Below are positions 7,485-14,310 of a DNA stretch of 16,146 nt, one piece after another; within the stretch, counting starts at the first letter, position 1, and each line of letters starts with the position of its first letter. Position numbers and translations under genes: made by a program. This DNA comes from Candidatus Elulimicrobium sp. Lineage in GTDB: Bacteria > Patescibacteriota > Minisyncoccia > Moranbacterales > UBA9337. The stretch lies in contig DYKS01000015.1 in assembly GCA_020722485.1 (NCBI GenBank), positions 1 through 16,146 of the forward strand, read 5' to 3'. A model generated the notes under the pieces. It did no database searches. It was not told the origin of the DNA and was given only the letters and a program-made list of their open reading frames with translations.

Positions 7485-8348
7485 ATGATTACATCAGTCA
7501 AAGAAATTTTAACCAAGGCGCGTGCGGGAGGATATGCTGTTGGCGCGTTTAATACAGTAAATTTAGAAATTACGCAAGCAATAATATCTGCTGCCGCGGA
7601 GATGCGTTCGCCGGTCATTGTTCAATTAACGGAAAAAACAATGGATTACGCGGGCGGAAGGAATATTTTTAATATCATTAAAAATACAGCAGAATTTTAC
7701 TATCCCGAGGTTCCAGTGGGAATTCATTTGGATCACGGAAAAAATTTTGAAGTAATTCAGCGCGCGGTGGAGATTGGATTTAATTCTGTTATGTATGATG
7801 GGTCACGCAATAATTATTCGGATAATTTGTCCGTAACTAAAAAAGTAGTGGAGTTTTGTAAAGAAAAAGGAGTGGCGGTTCAGGGAGAATTGGGTAACGT
7901 TCCTTATTTGGGCGAAATGGAAATGTTGGATATTGATTGGAATAAATATATGACCGATCCGGGACAAGCGGAAGAATTTGTCAGAGAAACCGGAATTGAC
8001 GCTTTGGCGGTGGCGATTGGAAACGCGCATGGATTTGCTAAAGAACGATCGGAACCGGATTATGCTCGTCTGGAAATGATTAGTAAAAGCGTGGACGCGC
8101 CTTTAATTTTACATGGGGCGTCCGATTGGGAAAACGGGAGAGTGCGAGAAGTTATTAAACGAGGCATATCTTGTTTTAATGTGGATACCAGCTTGCGTTT
8201 GGCTTTCGTTAATAATTTAATCTCCAGGATAAAAAACAAAGAGGATGTTTCATTTGACATTAGAAAACTTTTAAATGGCGCGCGGGAAGCAGTCAAAGAA
8301 CAAGTAAAGAATAAAATAAAAATTTTTGGCAGTGACGGAAAAATTTAG
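7485..8348 (+). CDS. fba: Class II (zinc) fructose-bisphosphate aldolase
   Basis: This 287-residue class II aldolase splits or forms fructose 1,6-bisphosphate from triose phosphates. Zinc ligands are visible: H84 in HLDHG (81-85), H182 in GNAHG (179-183) and H210 in LHGAS (209-213); D83 is the catalytic acid. E135 in QGELG, D105 in MYDGS and NVDT (232-235) complete the metal/phosphate sites. GNAHG and LHGASD differ slightly from the common GTSHG and LHGGSG, which suggests one of the divergent class II subgroups such as GatY/KbaY-like or CPR-type enzymes; tagatose bisphosphate aldolase activity cannot be excluded, but tpiA and gap nearby favour glycolysis. It is preceded by 110 bases of AT-rich sequence with only a weak TTGTTG/AATAAT promoter candidate and no clear ribosome binding site. 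Confidence 0.94.
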   Translation: MITSVKEILTKARAGGYAVGAFNTVNLEITQAIISAAAEMRSPVIVQLTEKTMDYAGGRNIFNIIKNTAEFYYPEVPVGIHLDHGKNFEVIQRAVEIGFNSVMYDGSRNNYSDNLSVTKKVVEFCKEKGVAVQGELGNVPYLGEMEMLDIDWNKYMTDPGQAEEFVRETGIDALAVAIGNAHGFAKERSEPDYARLEMISKSVDAPLILHGASDWENGRVREVIKRGISCFNVDTSLRLAFVNNLISRIKNKEDVSFDIRKLLNGAREAVKEQVKNKIKIFGSDGKI

Positions 8349-8426
8349 ATTGATCAGATTTCAATTTATTTTTTATTCTAATAACTTATTCTCAATAATT
8401 AGGAATAAAATTGATTGATATTTTAT

Positions 8427-8444
8427 ATTCTTATCTGTAAGAAT
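8427..8444 (+). terminator. Stem-loop downstream of fba, possible weak terminator
   Basis: ATTCTTA (8427-8433) pairs perfectly with TAAGAAT (8438-8444) across the tetraloop TCTG. It lies 79 bases after the fba stop and directly before the repeat head at 8446. There is no U-tract behind it, so intrinsic termination is doubtful; it could instead end the fba mRNA as a processing or stability hairpin. Confidence 0.25.
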
Positions 8445-8445
8445 G

Positions 8446-8624
8446 ATTAGCGTTGTTTACATTTCTCTCTTTATTATTCTTATCACTGCGGAATTTTCCA
8501 TAGCGATAGCGGAGAAAAATATCCGGAATCTACGATTGATAAATAAACACTGGATTCCCGCCGGAGTTTACCCTCGTGAAAACGGGGGCGGGAATGACAT
8601 AAAAAAACAGGAATGACATAAAAA
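8446..8624 (+). repeat. Composite intergenic repeat, copy 1
   Basis: This fills much of the 379-base gap between fba and the permease genes. It opens with a 19-base head, ATTAGCGTTGTTTACATTT (8446-8464), identical to 14311-14329. After 103 bases it has ACTGGATTCCCGCC (8549-8562) and the returning arm GGCGGGAATGAC (8587-8598). The loop holds a nested hairpin with GAAA tetraloop (8571-8577 with 8582-8588; the two foldings compete for 8587-8588). GGAATGACATAAAAA occurs twice, at 8591-8605 and 8610-8624. The middle (8470-8545) does not match copy 2. No inverted copy of the head is clear on the right; TGTGTAAAT at 8668-8676 may be a decayed one. No transposase is present. Confidence 0.65.
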
Positions 8625-8641
8625 GCTGAAAAAGATATAAT
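8613..8641 (+). promoter_or_regulatory. Promoter of the permease pair, with a repeat-derived -35
   Basis: ATGACA (8613-8618, one mismatch from TTGACA), a 17-base spacer and a perfect TATAAT (8636-8641). The -35 lies inside the second GGAATGACA of the repeat element. Transcription would begin near 8648, 80 bases upstream of the first permease start. Confidence 0.65.
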
Positions 8642-8727
8642 GATACAGGAGTGTATTTTTTATTAAATGTGTAAATCTTAAATTTATTAATTTTATTTTT
8701 CGGTGATAAAATTTTTTTTAAAGTATT

Positions 8728-9138
8728 ATGAAAAAAGCATTTTTACAAGCGGTAAATTCTTTTCGGCAGTCATTGCCAATGATGATCGGACTTTTAATGT
8801 TGATTAATTTTTTAGAGCCGTTTTTTAGAAAATATTATTCGCGAATTTTTAGCGGTAATTATTTTATTGATCCTTTAATAGGCGCGGCGGCAGGCAGTAT
8901 TTCTTTTGGCATTCCTGTCACTAGTTATGTAGTGGGTGGAGAACTTTTAAATCAAGGAGTGAGTTTGGTGGCGGTAGCAGCTTTTATTTTAGCTTGGACT
9001 ACGGTTGGAGTGGCAATGTTGCCTTTGGAAAGTTCTTTTTTGGGCAAGAAATTTGCCGTGACACGCAACGTGGTTAATTTTATTTTCTCTCTTGTTATTG
9101 CTGTTTTGACAGTAGTGACTTTGAAATTTTTTCAATAA
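8728..9138 (+). CDS. Half-size permease, N-terminal half of a COG0701/ArsP-like transporter
   Basis: This 136-residue membrane protein has about four hydrophobic segments (roughly 15-30, 46-65, 79-100 and 112-132). The pattern of a helix, a glycine-rich turn GIPVTSYVVGGELLNQG (61-77) and a further helix pair resembles one repeat of COG0701 permeases (YraQ/ArsP family), which normally have two such halves in one chain of about 300 residues. The next gene encodes the other half and overlaps by one base (TAATG), so the two proteins probably assemble as a heterodimer in the membrane. The substrate is unknown: no conserved Cys is present, so arsenic or metal export should not be assumed. No Shine-Dalgarno is visible. 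Likely expressed from the promoter at 8613-8641. Confidence 0.85.
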   Translation: MKKAFLQAVNSFRQSLPMMIGLLMLINFLEPFFRKYYSRIFSGNYFIDPLIGAAAGSISFGIPVTSYVVGGELLNQGVSLVAVAAFILAWTTVGVAMLPLESSFLGKKFAVTRNVVNFIFSLVIAVLTVVTLKFFQ

Positions 9139-9671
9139 TGATAAATAAAAAAAAGAATAAAGGAAAAATTGGCGGACGGGGGAATTTTTTATTTGCGATG
9201 ATAGCGATATATATCATTGTTGCTTTTTTTAATTTTGAATTTGTCAAGGAAGCGTTAAAAAAAACTTTGATTACTCTTTGGAAAATTACGCCGATTTTAG
9301 GAGCAGTGTTTATAATAATGATTTTAATAAATCTGTATTTAGAATCAGGAAAAATTAAAAAGCATTTGGAAAAAGAATTAGGTTGGCGTGGTTGGTTTTA
9401 TTCGATTATCGCGGGTATTTTAATTTCCGGTCCGCCTTATGTTTTTTTCCCGATGCTTGGTGAAATGAAAAAGCACGGAATGAAAAATTCTTTGATTGCG
9501 GTTTTTTTATATAATCGCAATGTTAAAATTCCTTATTTGCATGTGTCTATTTATTATTTTGGTCTTCCTTTTACCTTGATAGTTTCTTTATATATCATTA
9601 TCTTCTCTATTTTAAATGGAATAATCGTTTCCTGGTTGTCTGAGGACAAAACGGAACGTAATTTTTCATAG
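9138..9671 (+). CDS. Half-size permease, C-terminal half of a COG0701/ArsP-like transporter
   Basis: This 177-residue protein starts with a lysine-rich cytoplasmic tail (3-14), then hydrophobic segments at about 17-32, 46-66, 87-105, 115-125 and 140-166. The block GILISGPPYVFFPMLGEMKK (93-112) followed by an amphipathic turn and helix mirrors the second repeat of COG0701 permeases. The ATG uses the last base of the upstream permease stop (TAATG), so translation is probably coupled and the products probably made in equal amounts. No ribosome binding site is needed or seen. The basic tail and its own first helix argue that this is a genuine separate protein and not a recent frameshift of a fused gene. 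The substrate is not known. Confidence 0.85.
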   Translation: MINKKKNKGKIGGRGNFLFAMIAIYIIVAFFNFEFVKEALKKTLITLWKITPILGAVFIIMILINLYLESGKIKKHLEKELGWRGWFYSIIAGILISGPPYVFFPMLGEMKKHGMKNSLIAVFLYNRNVKIPYLHVSIYYFGLPFTLIVSLYIIIFSILNGIIVSWLSEDKTERNFS

Positions 9672-9883
9672 CGATTGTTTATCAATTAAGCCAGAAAAAT
9701 TTATTTTTTATAAATAATAATTAAATAATTATAAATAATTTATTACTAGATTTTATGGCGTTTTTGTATTTATAGAAGATCGCGCTAGTTTTGTAGATAG
9801 GAATATATTTCTTTAAAAAATTTGGAATTTAGTATTCGGAGTTTTTGTTGAGAGCGTGGTTTTAGAATAAATAGAAATAAAAA

Positions 9884-9912
9884 TTGTAAAAAATGTGAAG
9901 AGAAGTTATAAT
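9884..9912 (+). promoter_or_regulatory. Promoter of gap
   Basis: TTGTAA (9884-9889), a 17-base spacer and TATAAT (9907-9912). A start near 9919 gives an AT-rich leader of about 85 bases before the gap ATG. Confidence 0.6.
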
Positions 9913-9972
9913 ATAATTGAGAGAGATGGATTTTAATTAAATTTGAAAATGATTTAAAATATTTTTAGAAAT

Positions 9973-10003
9973 TAATTTTTTAATTTTTTAATTTTTTAAT
10001 TTT
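9973..10003 (+). repeat. 8-base tandem repeat abutting the gap start codon
   Basis: The unit TAATTTTT repeats four times (the last copy one base short) and ends exactly before the ATG of gap. It occupies the place of a ribosome binding site, so the start region should be unstructured and free of Shine-Dalgarno pairing. Copy number may vary by slippage. Confidence 0.7.
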
Positions 10004-11008
10004 ATGCTTAAATTAGCTATTAATGGTTTTGGAAGAATTGGTCGCTTGTCTTTTCGTGTCGCTTTTGAAAAAGAAGATATAGAAATAGTGGCAATTAATG
10101 ATTTAACTGAGATTGAAATTGCCGCTCATTTGCTTAAATACGATTCTTCGTATGGTCGTTATGGGAAAAACGTAGAAGTGGACGCGGAAAATAAAGAATT
10201 AATTGTGGATGGAACGAGAATTAAATATTTTAGTGAAACTGATCCGCAAAATTTGCCATGGAGAGAATTGGAAGTGGATGTGGTTTTGGAATGTACCGGA
10301 GTTTTCGACACGCGAGAAAAAATGGAAAAACACTTGGCGGCGGGCGCCGGTAAAGTGATTTTGTCCGCTCCCGCCAAAGATGACATGCCAGTTTACCTTT
10401 TAGGTGTAAATGAAAAAGATTACAACGGAGAAAAAATTATTTCTAATGGTTCTTGTACTACTAATTGTTTGGCGCCTATTGTTAAAATTTTAGATGATAA
10501 TTTTGGGTTGGAACGAGGTTTTATGACAACTACCCACTCTTACACCAATGATCAACGTTTACAGGATTTGCCGCACAAAGACTTGCGTCGTGCTCGGGCG
10601 GCCGCGCAAAACATTATTCCTACCACTACGGGAGCGGCTAAAACGGTAGCGAAGGCGCTTTCTCATTTAGAAGGAAAATTAAACGGAATTTCTTTGCGGG
10701 TTCCCACTCCAACTGTTTCTATTACTGATTTCGTATGTCTTTTAAAAAAATCGGTATCCGTTGAAGAAATTAACGAATCTTTGCGACAAGCCGCGCAAAT
10801 GGAATTAAAAAATATTTTAGCTGTTACCGAAGAACCTTTAGTGTCGATGGATTTCAAAGGCGATAGCCATTCGGTTATTGCCGATCTTTCTTTAACGATG
10901 GCAGATGAAAATTTAGTTAAAGTAATTGGTTGGTATGATAATGAATGGGGATATGCCAATCGGCTGGTGGAGATGTCAGTTTTCATAAATAATTGGACGG
11001 AGAAATAA
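10004..11008 (+). CDS. gap: Glyceraldehyde-3-phosphate dehydrogenase, type I
   Basis: This 334-residue enzyme oxidises glyceraldehyde 3-phosphate to 1,3-bisphosphoglycerate with NAD. The Rossmann signature INGFGRIGR (6-14) and the acidic D33 in INDLT favour NAD over NADP, as does LP at 189-190. The catalytic thiol is C151 in SNGSCTTNCLAP (147-158), where most enzymes read SNASCTTN; the general base is H178 in TTHSYTNDQ. RARAAAQNIIPTTTGAAKT (196-214) and WYDNEWGY are the usual phosphate-binding and interface blocks. All catalytic residues are intact. It is preceded by its own promoter and followed closely by a GTGTTGTTTA motif. pgk, which often follows gap, is not adjacent here. Confidence 0.97.
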   Translation: MLKLAINGFGRIGRLSFRVAFEKEDIEIVAINDLTEIEIAAHLLKYDSSYGRYGKNVEVDAENKELIVDGTRIKYFSETDPQNLPWRELEVDVVLECTGVFDTREKMEKHLAAGAGKVILSAPAKDDMPVYLLGVNEKDYNGEKIISNGSCTTNCLAPIVKILDDNFGLERGFMTTTHSYTNDQRLQDLPHKDLRRARAAAQNIIPTTTGAAKTVAKALSHLEGKLNGISLRVPTPTVSITDFVCLLKKSVSVEEINESLRQAAQMELKNILAVTEEPLVSMDFKGDSHSVIADLSLTMADENLVKVIGWYDNEWGYANRLVEMSVFINNWTEK

Positions 11009-11034
11009 ATTTTTTCCGCGTAAAATTATTGGTG

Positions 11035-11062
11035 TTGTTTAAATTTTTTAAAGTTGTAAAAA
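11035..11062 (+). promoter_or_regulatory. Possible promoter of the amidohydrolase in a GTGTTGTTTA motif
   Basis: TTGTTT (11035-11040), a 16-base spacer and TAAAAA (11057-11062). The -35 is embedded in GGTGTTGTTTA, and the region resembles 3982-4016 beyond the hexamers, including a shared AATTTTTTAAA. The -10 is weak. A start near 11069 would leave a 26-base leader. Confidence 0.35.
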
Positions 11063-11094
11063 TAATTATTAATTTTTTTATTTAAAACAAAAAA

Positions 11095-12666
11095 ATGTAC
11101 GATGTTTTAATTAGAAACGGAGTTATTATTGATGGCAGTGGTGATTACAAATATAAGGGTGATATCGCTATTAAAGAAAAAAAAATTATTGCCATTGGTA
11201 ATTTACATAATGAAACGGCGGATAAAATTATTGACGCCTCTGGCCAATATGTTACGCCGGGATTTATTGATGTTAACAATCATTCAGACGCTTATTGGCG
11301 GATTTTTTCTAATCCGGAATTAGAGAGCTTGGTTTATCAGGGAATAACTACGATCATTGGTGGCAATTGCGGTTCATCGCTGGCGCCTTTTCTTAATTTA
11401 GAAACAATTAAATCTATTCAAAAATGGATTGATATTAAAAAATTAAATTTTAATTGGTTGAGCTTGGAAGATTTTTTAAGAGAAACAGGCAAGAGCCGTT
11501 TATCTATTAATTTTGGCACACTGGTTGGGCATTCTACTTTAAGAAGATCAATAGCGCATGATGAATTGAGAAATTTAAACAAGAAAGAATTGGATTTTTT
11601 AAAAAAAACATTGAGGAAATCTTTGAAAGAAGGAGCATTGGGACTTTCCAGCGGTTTAGCTTATTCTCATGCTAAAATTGCTCCCTTTGAAGAAATGAAA
11701 GAATTGGTGCGGGTAGTGGCCGAAGAAAATAAGGTTTATGCCACCCATTTGCGGGAAGAAGGAGCAATGCTCTTATCCTCTTTAGATGAAGCGTTGAAAA
11801 CTTCATCCGCTGTTTCTGCTAAACTGCACATTTCTCATTTGAAAGCGATGGGCAGGAAAAATTGGCATCTATTAGAAAAGGCGCTGGAAAAAATAGACGC
11901 GGCACTGGCGGAAGGGAGAGATGTTACTTTTGATTTTTATCCTTATACTTTCACTTCTTCAGTATTGTATATTTTTCTTCCCGATTGGATTACGCGAGGA
12001 GGAAAGAAAATGATGCTTGAAAGAATTCGTATTCCGGAAGTAAGAAAAGAAGCGCTGAAAGAAATGAAAGAAAACAATTTTGATTATACTGGATTGATCA
12101 TAGCTAATTCTTCTTTAAATAAACACTTAAGTCGGAAGGCGATAGCGGATATCGCTGTTTCTCAGAAAAAAACGGCAGAAGAAATAGTGTTGGATATTTT
12201 GATTGCCAGCGATGGACGAGTTACGGTTTTTTCTCAGACGTTATCAGAGGAAAATATTGAAAAATCATTAGTTCATCCGGCATCCATTGTGGCTTCCAAT
12301 GGTTCGGGTTATAGAGATAAGCACAAAGAAACTAAAGAATTGATTCATCCTCGTAGCTTTGGAACATTTATTAAAGTTTTATCTGAATATGTTAGAGATA
12401 AAGGATTATTGAGCTGGGAAGAAGCTATCCATAAAATGACTGGTAAACCATCGCAAAAATTCGGAATTAAAAAAAGAGGAATTATCAAAGAAGGCAATTT
12501 TGCCGATATAGCGGTTTTTGCTCCCGAAGAATTAGAAAGTCTAGCCGATTTGGAAAATCCTTTTCGGTATGCTTCCGGAATAAATTATTTACTGGTGAAT
12601 GGGGAAATTGTTTTGGAAAAAGGAAAATATACAGGAAAAAGAGTGGGTGAAATATTGAAGGGATGA
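11095..12666 (+). CDS. N-acyl-D-amino-acid deacylase-family amidohydrolase with altered active site
   Basis: This 523-residue protein matches D-aminoacylase-type amidohydrolases end to end: a small beta domain (VLIRNGVIIDGSG, 4-16), the barrel entry GFIDVNNHSD (56-65), GGNCGSSLAP (89-98), THLREEG (217-223), LHISHLK (244-250), the block HPRSFGTF (418-425) and the closing beta domain GNFADIAVF (467-475). Characterised members remove the acyl group from N-acyl-D-amino acids using zinc held by a Cys (C92 here) and two His (H218, H248). Two expected residues differ: the first His of the HxH motif is Asn (N61-N62-H63), and the catalytic Asp of the usual GSDG is Asn (N402 in VASNGSG). The frame is intact, so this may be an altered or non-hydrolytic relative. 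murD lies downstream. Confidence 0.88.
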   Translation: MYDVLIRNGVIIDGSGDYKYKGDIAIKEKKIIAIGNLHNETADKIIDASGQYVTPGFIDVNNHSDAYWRIFSNPELESLVYQGITTIIGGNCGSSLAPFLNLETIKSIQKWIDIKKLNFNWLSLEDFLRETGKSRLSINFGTLVGHSTLRRSIAHDELRNLNKKELDFLKKTLRKSLKEGALGLSSGLAYSHAKIAPFEEMKELVRVVAEENKVYATHLREEGAMLLSSLDEALKTSSAVSAKLHISHLKAMGRKNWHLLEKALEKIDAALAEGRDVTFDFYPYTFTSSVLYIFLPDWITRGGKKMMLERIRIPEVRKEALKEMKENNFDYTGLIIANSSLNKHLSRKAIADIAVSQKKTAEEIVLDILIASDGRVTVFSQTLSEENIEKSLVHPASIVASNGSGYRDKHKETKELIHPRSFGTFIKVLSEYVRDKGLLSWEEAIHKMTGKPSQKFGIKKRGIIKEGNFADIAVFAPEELESLADLENPFRYASGINYLLVNGEIVLEKGKYTGKRVGEILKG

Positions 12667-12711
12667 AAATGGAATTTCAATAAACGAAATACAATAACCA
12701 AGACGCAAAAT

Positions 12712-12837
12712 ATGGCATTTAAATTTCAAAAAAGGAATTTAACAGTGAAGTTTTTACTTTCCATCCTTTTATTAAAAGGGAAAGATAAAGGAAACTTTAC
12801 CTTAGTTACAACAGAATTGAATGTAGATAAAAATTAA
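12712..12837 (+). CDS. Possible small ORF (41 aa) directly upstream of murD
   Basis: An ATG-started frame of 41 codons ends in TAA one base before the murD ATG and accounts for most of the 172-base gap. The product begins MAFKFQKRNL, has a short hydrophobic stretch VKFLLSILLL (12-21) and a polar tail. It matches no family I recognise. The tight junction suggests translational coupling, but length alone is weak evidence, there is no ribosome binding site, and the only -10-like site (TACAAT, 12690-12695) lacks a -35. A hairpin (12757-12784) lies within it, so the region might instead be an untranslated murD leader. Confidence 0.3.
   Translation: MAFKFQKRNLTVKFLLSILLLKGKDKGNFTLVTTELNVDKN
12757..12784 (+). 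other. Stem-loop in the murD leader region
   Basis: CCTTTT (12765-12770) pairs with AAAAGG (12774-12779) over an ATT loop, and CTTTC (12757-12761) pairs with GAAAG (12780-12784), giving 11 pairs with a 3-base bulge. No U-tract follows, so it is not a typical terminator. Confidence 0.35.
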
Positions 12838-12838
12838 A

Positions 12839-14272
12839 ATGAATATGGTTAAAAATACAGATTTGAATTTTTTTAAGAATAAACGAGTGACCGTTTTTGG
12901 ATTAGGGATTCATGGTGGAGGAGTAGGTATTGCGCGATTTTTGGCGCGCCATGGCGCGCGGGTTCTGGTAACTGACATTAAAAACAAGGAAAAATTAGCT
13001 ACTTCTTTGGAAAAATTGAAAGGGTTAAAAAATGTGGAATATGTTTTAGGTCAGCATCGCGAAGAGGATTTTTTAAAAGCTGATTTAATTATTAAAACCC
13101 CATCTATTTCTTGGAATAATAAATATTTGAGGGTAGCGTTAAATAAAAGGATTCCAGTAGAAACGGACGCTAGTTTATTTTTTCGTTTTTGTCGCAATCC
13201 GATCATTGGAATAACTGGCACCAAAGGAAAAACCACCACTTCGTCTTTGATTTATGATATTTTTCAAGGCGCTGGGAAAAAACCGATTAAAGTTGGAATA
13301 GGGCAAGTTTCTGTTTTGGATAAATTAGATGAGTTAAAAGAAAAATCATTAGTCGTTTTTGAGCTTTCCAGCTGGCGACTTTCATCTTTAAAGAAAAATA
13401 AAATAAGTCCTCATATTGCGGTGATAACCAATATTTTTCCGGATCATTTGAATTATTACGGCGCGATGGAAAAATATATTGAAGATAAAAAAAACATTTT
13501 TATCTTTCAAAAACCAAGCGATTGGTTAATTGTTAATTACGATAATAAATATACCCGAGAGATAAACGAAGAATCTGTCGGTCGGGTAATTTTTTTCTCT
13601 TTAAATTCATTGAAAAAAAGTCCTTCTGTTTTTGTGGAAAAGGGAGATATTTTTGTTAACGATGGAGTGGATATAAAAAAAGTGATGTCAGTGGAAGAAT
13701 TGAAAGTAAAAGGAAAATTTAATGTTGCCAATGTTTTGGCGGCGGTTGCCGTTGCATGGTCGATGAAAATTAGTTTAGCGGATATTCGAAAAGCCGTTAC
13801 GGAATTTAAAGGTGTGCCGCACCGCTTGGAAGAAGTGGCGGAAATTGAAAAAGTGAAATATTATAATGATACGGCGGCTACCATTCCGGAAGCGACTTTG
13901 GCTGCGCTGGATTGTTTTCATAATCCAATCGTTCTGATTATTGGTGGCACCGATAAAAATTTGGATTTTTTTGAATTAGCGAAAGTTATTTTTCAAAAAA
14001 CTAAAGCGGTTGTTTTTTTGAAAGGCAGTGCCACCGATAAATTATTAGCGCAAATTAAAAAAATTTTTCCGGAAAAAACGGAGGATTTAAAAGTAGTTAA
14101 TTCTTTAGAAGAAGCGCTAAATACGGCTGTTACCTTGACAGAACCGGGAGATGTAGTGCTTTTTTCTCCGGCGGCGGCTAGTTTTGAACTTTTTAATGAT
14201 GAATTTGATCGGGGTGATAAATTTAAGAAAGCGGTGGCAGAATTAGCGCGGAAAAATTTAAAAAACCCATAG
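12839..14272 (+). CDS. murD: UDP-N-acetylmuramoyl-L-alanine--D-glutamate ligase
   Basis: This 477-residue Mur ligase adds D-glutamate to UDP-MurNAc-L-alanine in the cytosolic stage of peptidoglycan synthesis. It has the three Mur domains. The N-terminal Rossmann domain carries VFGLGIHGGGVG (19-30). The ATPase domain has P-loop GTKGKTTT (127-134), ELSSW (175-179), NIFPDHLNYYG (198-208) and the lysine-bearing EDKKNIF (215-221). The C-terminal domain has PHRLEEV, YNDTAATIPEAT, GGTDKNLDF and the D-glutamate-site block FSPAAASFELFNDEFDRGD, which is diagnostic of MurD within the Mur family. An alternative start is the ATG two codons downstream. No other mur gene is adjacent, so this copy sits outside a dcw cluster. 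The upstream amidohydrolase belongs to a D-amino-acid-acting family, but a functional link is only an inference. Confidence 0.94.
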   Translation: MNMVKNTDLNFFKNKRVTVFGLGIHGGGVGIARFLARHGARVLVTDIKNKEKLATSLEKLKGLKNVEYVLGQHREEDFLKADLIIKTPSISWNNKYLRVALNKRIPVETDASLFFRFCRNPIIGITGTKGKTTTSSLIYDIFQGAGKKPIKVGIGQVSVLDKLDELKEKSLVVFELSSWRLSSLKKNKISPHIAVITNIFPDHLNYYGAMEKYIEDKKNIFIFQKPSDWLIVNYDNKYTREINEESVGRVIFFSLNSLKKSPSVFVEKGDIFVNDGVDIKKVMSVEELKVKGKFNVANVLAAVAVAWSMKISLADIRKAVTEFKGVPHRLEEVAEIEKVKYYNDTAATIPEATLAALDCFHNPIVLIIGGTDKNLDFFELAKVIFQKTKAVVFLKGSATDKLLAQIKKIFPEKTEDLKVVNSLEEALNTAVTLTEPGDVVLFSPAAASFELFNDEFDRGDKFKKAVAELARKNLKNP

Positions 14273-14310
14273 TTTATTTTTTTATTAACAAATTGATTAA
14301 ATGTAATTTA

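Larger units (their letters stand above)
9669..10003 (+). other. Long intergenic region between permease B and gap
   Basis: This 332-base AT-rich gap has no ORF of note. Its left end carries TAGCGATTGTTTATCA (9669-9684, starting on the permease stop codon), a diverged relative of the repeat head seen at 8446 and 14311. Its right half holds the gap promoter and an 8-base tandem repeat. Nothing else is recognisable between about 9690 and 9880. Confidence 0.5.

Noticed and set aside
8349..8378. Terminator after fba made of ATTGA/TCAAT and a T-rich stretch
   Set aside because: A five-base AT-rich stem is too weak to call an intrinsic terminator.
8549..8598. The hairpin with GGATTCCCGC arms as a CRISPR repeat or rho-independent terminator
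   Set aside because: There is no array of evenly spaced identical repeats and no U-tract after the stem; the shared composite structure with 14311-14500 fits an interspersed repeat better.
12839..14272. murD as another Mur ligase (MurC/E/F) or folylpolyglutamate synthase
   Set aside because: The C-terminal FSPAAASFELFNDEFDRGD block and overall order match MurD specifically.
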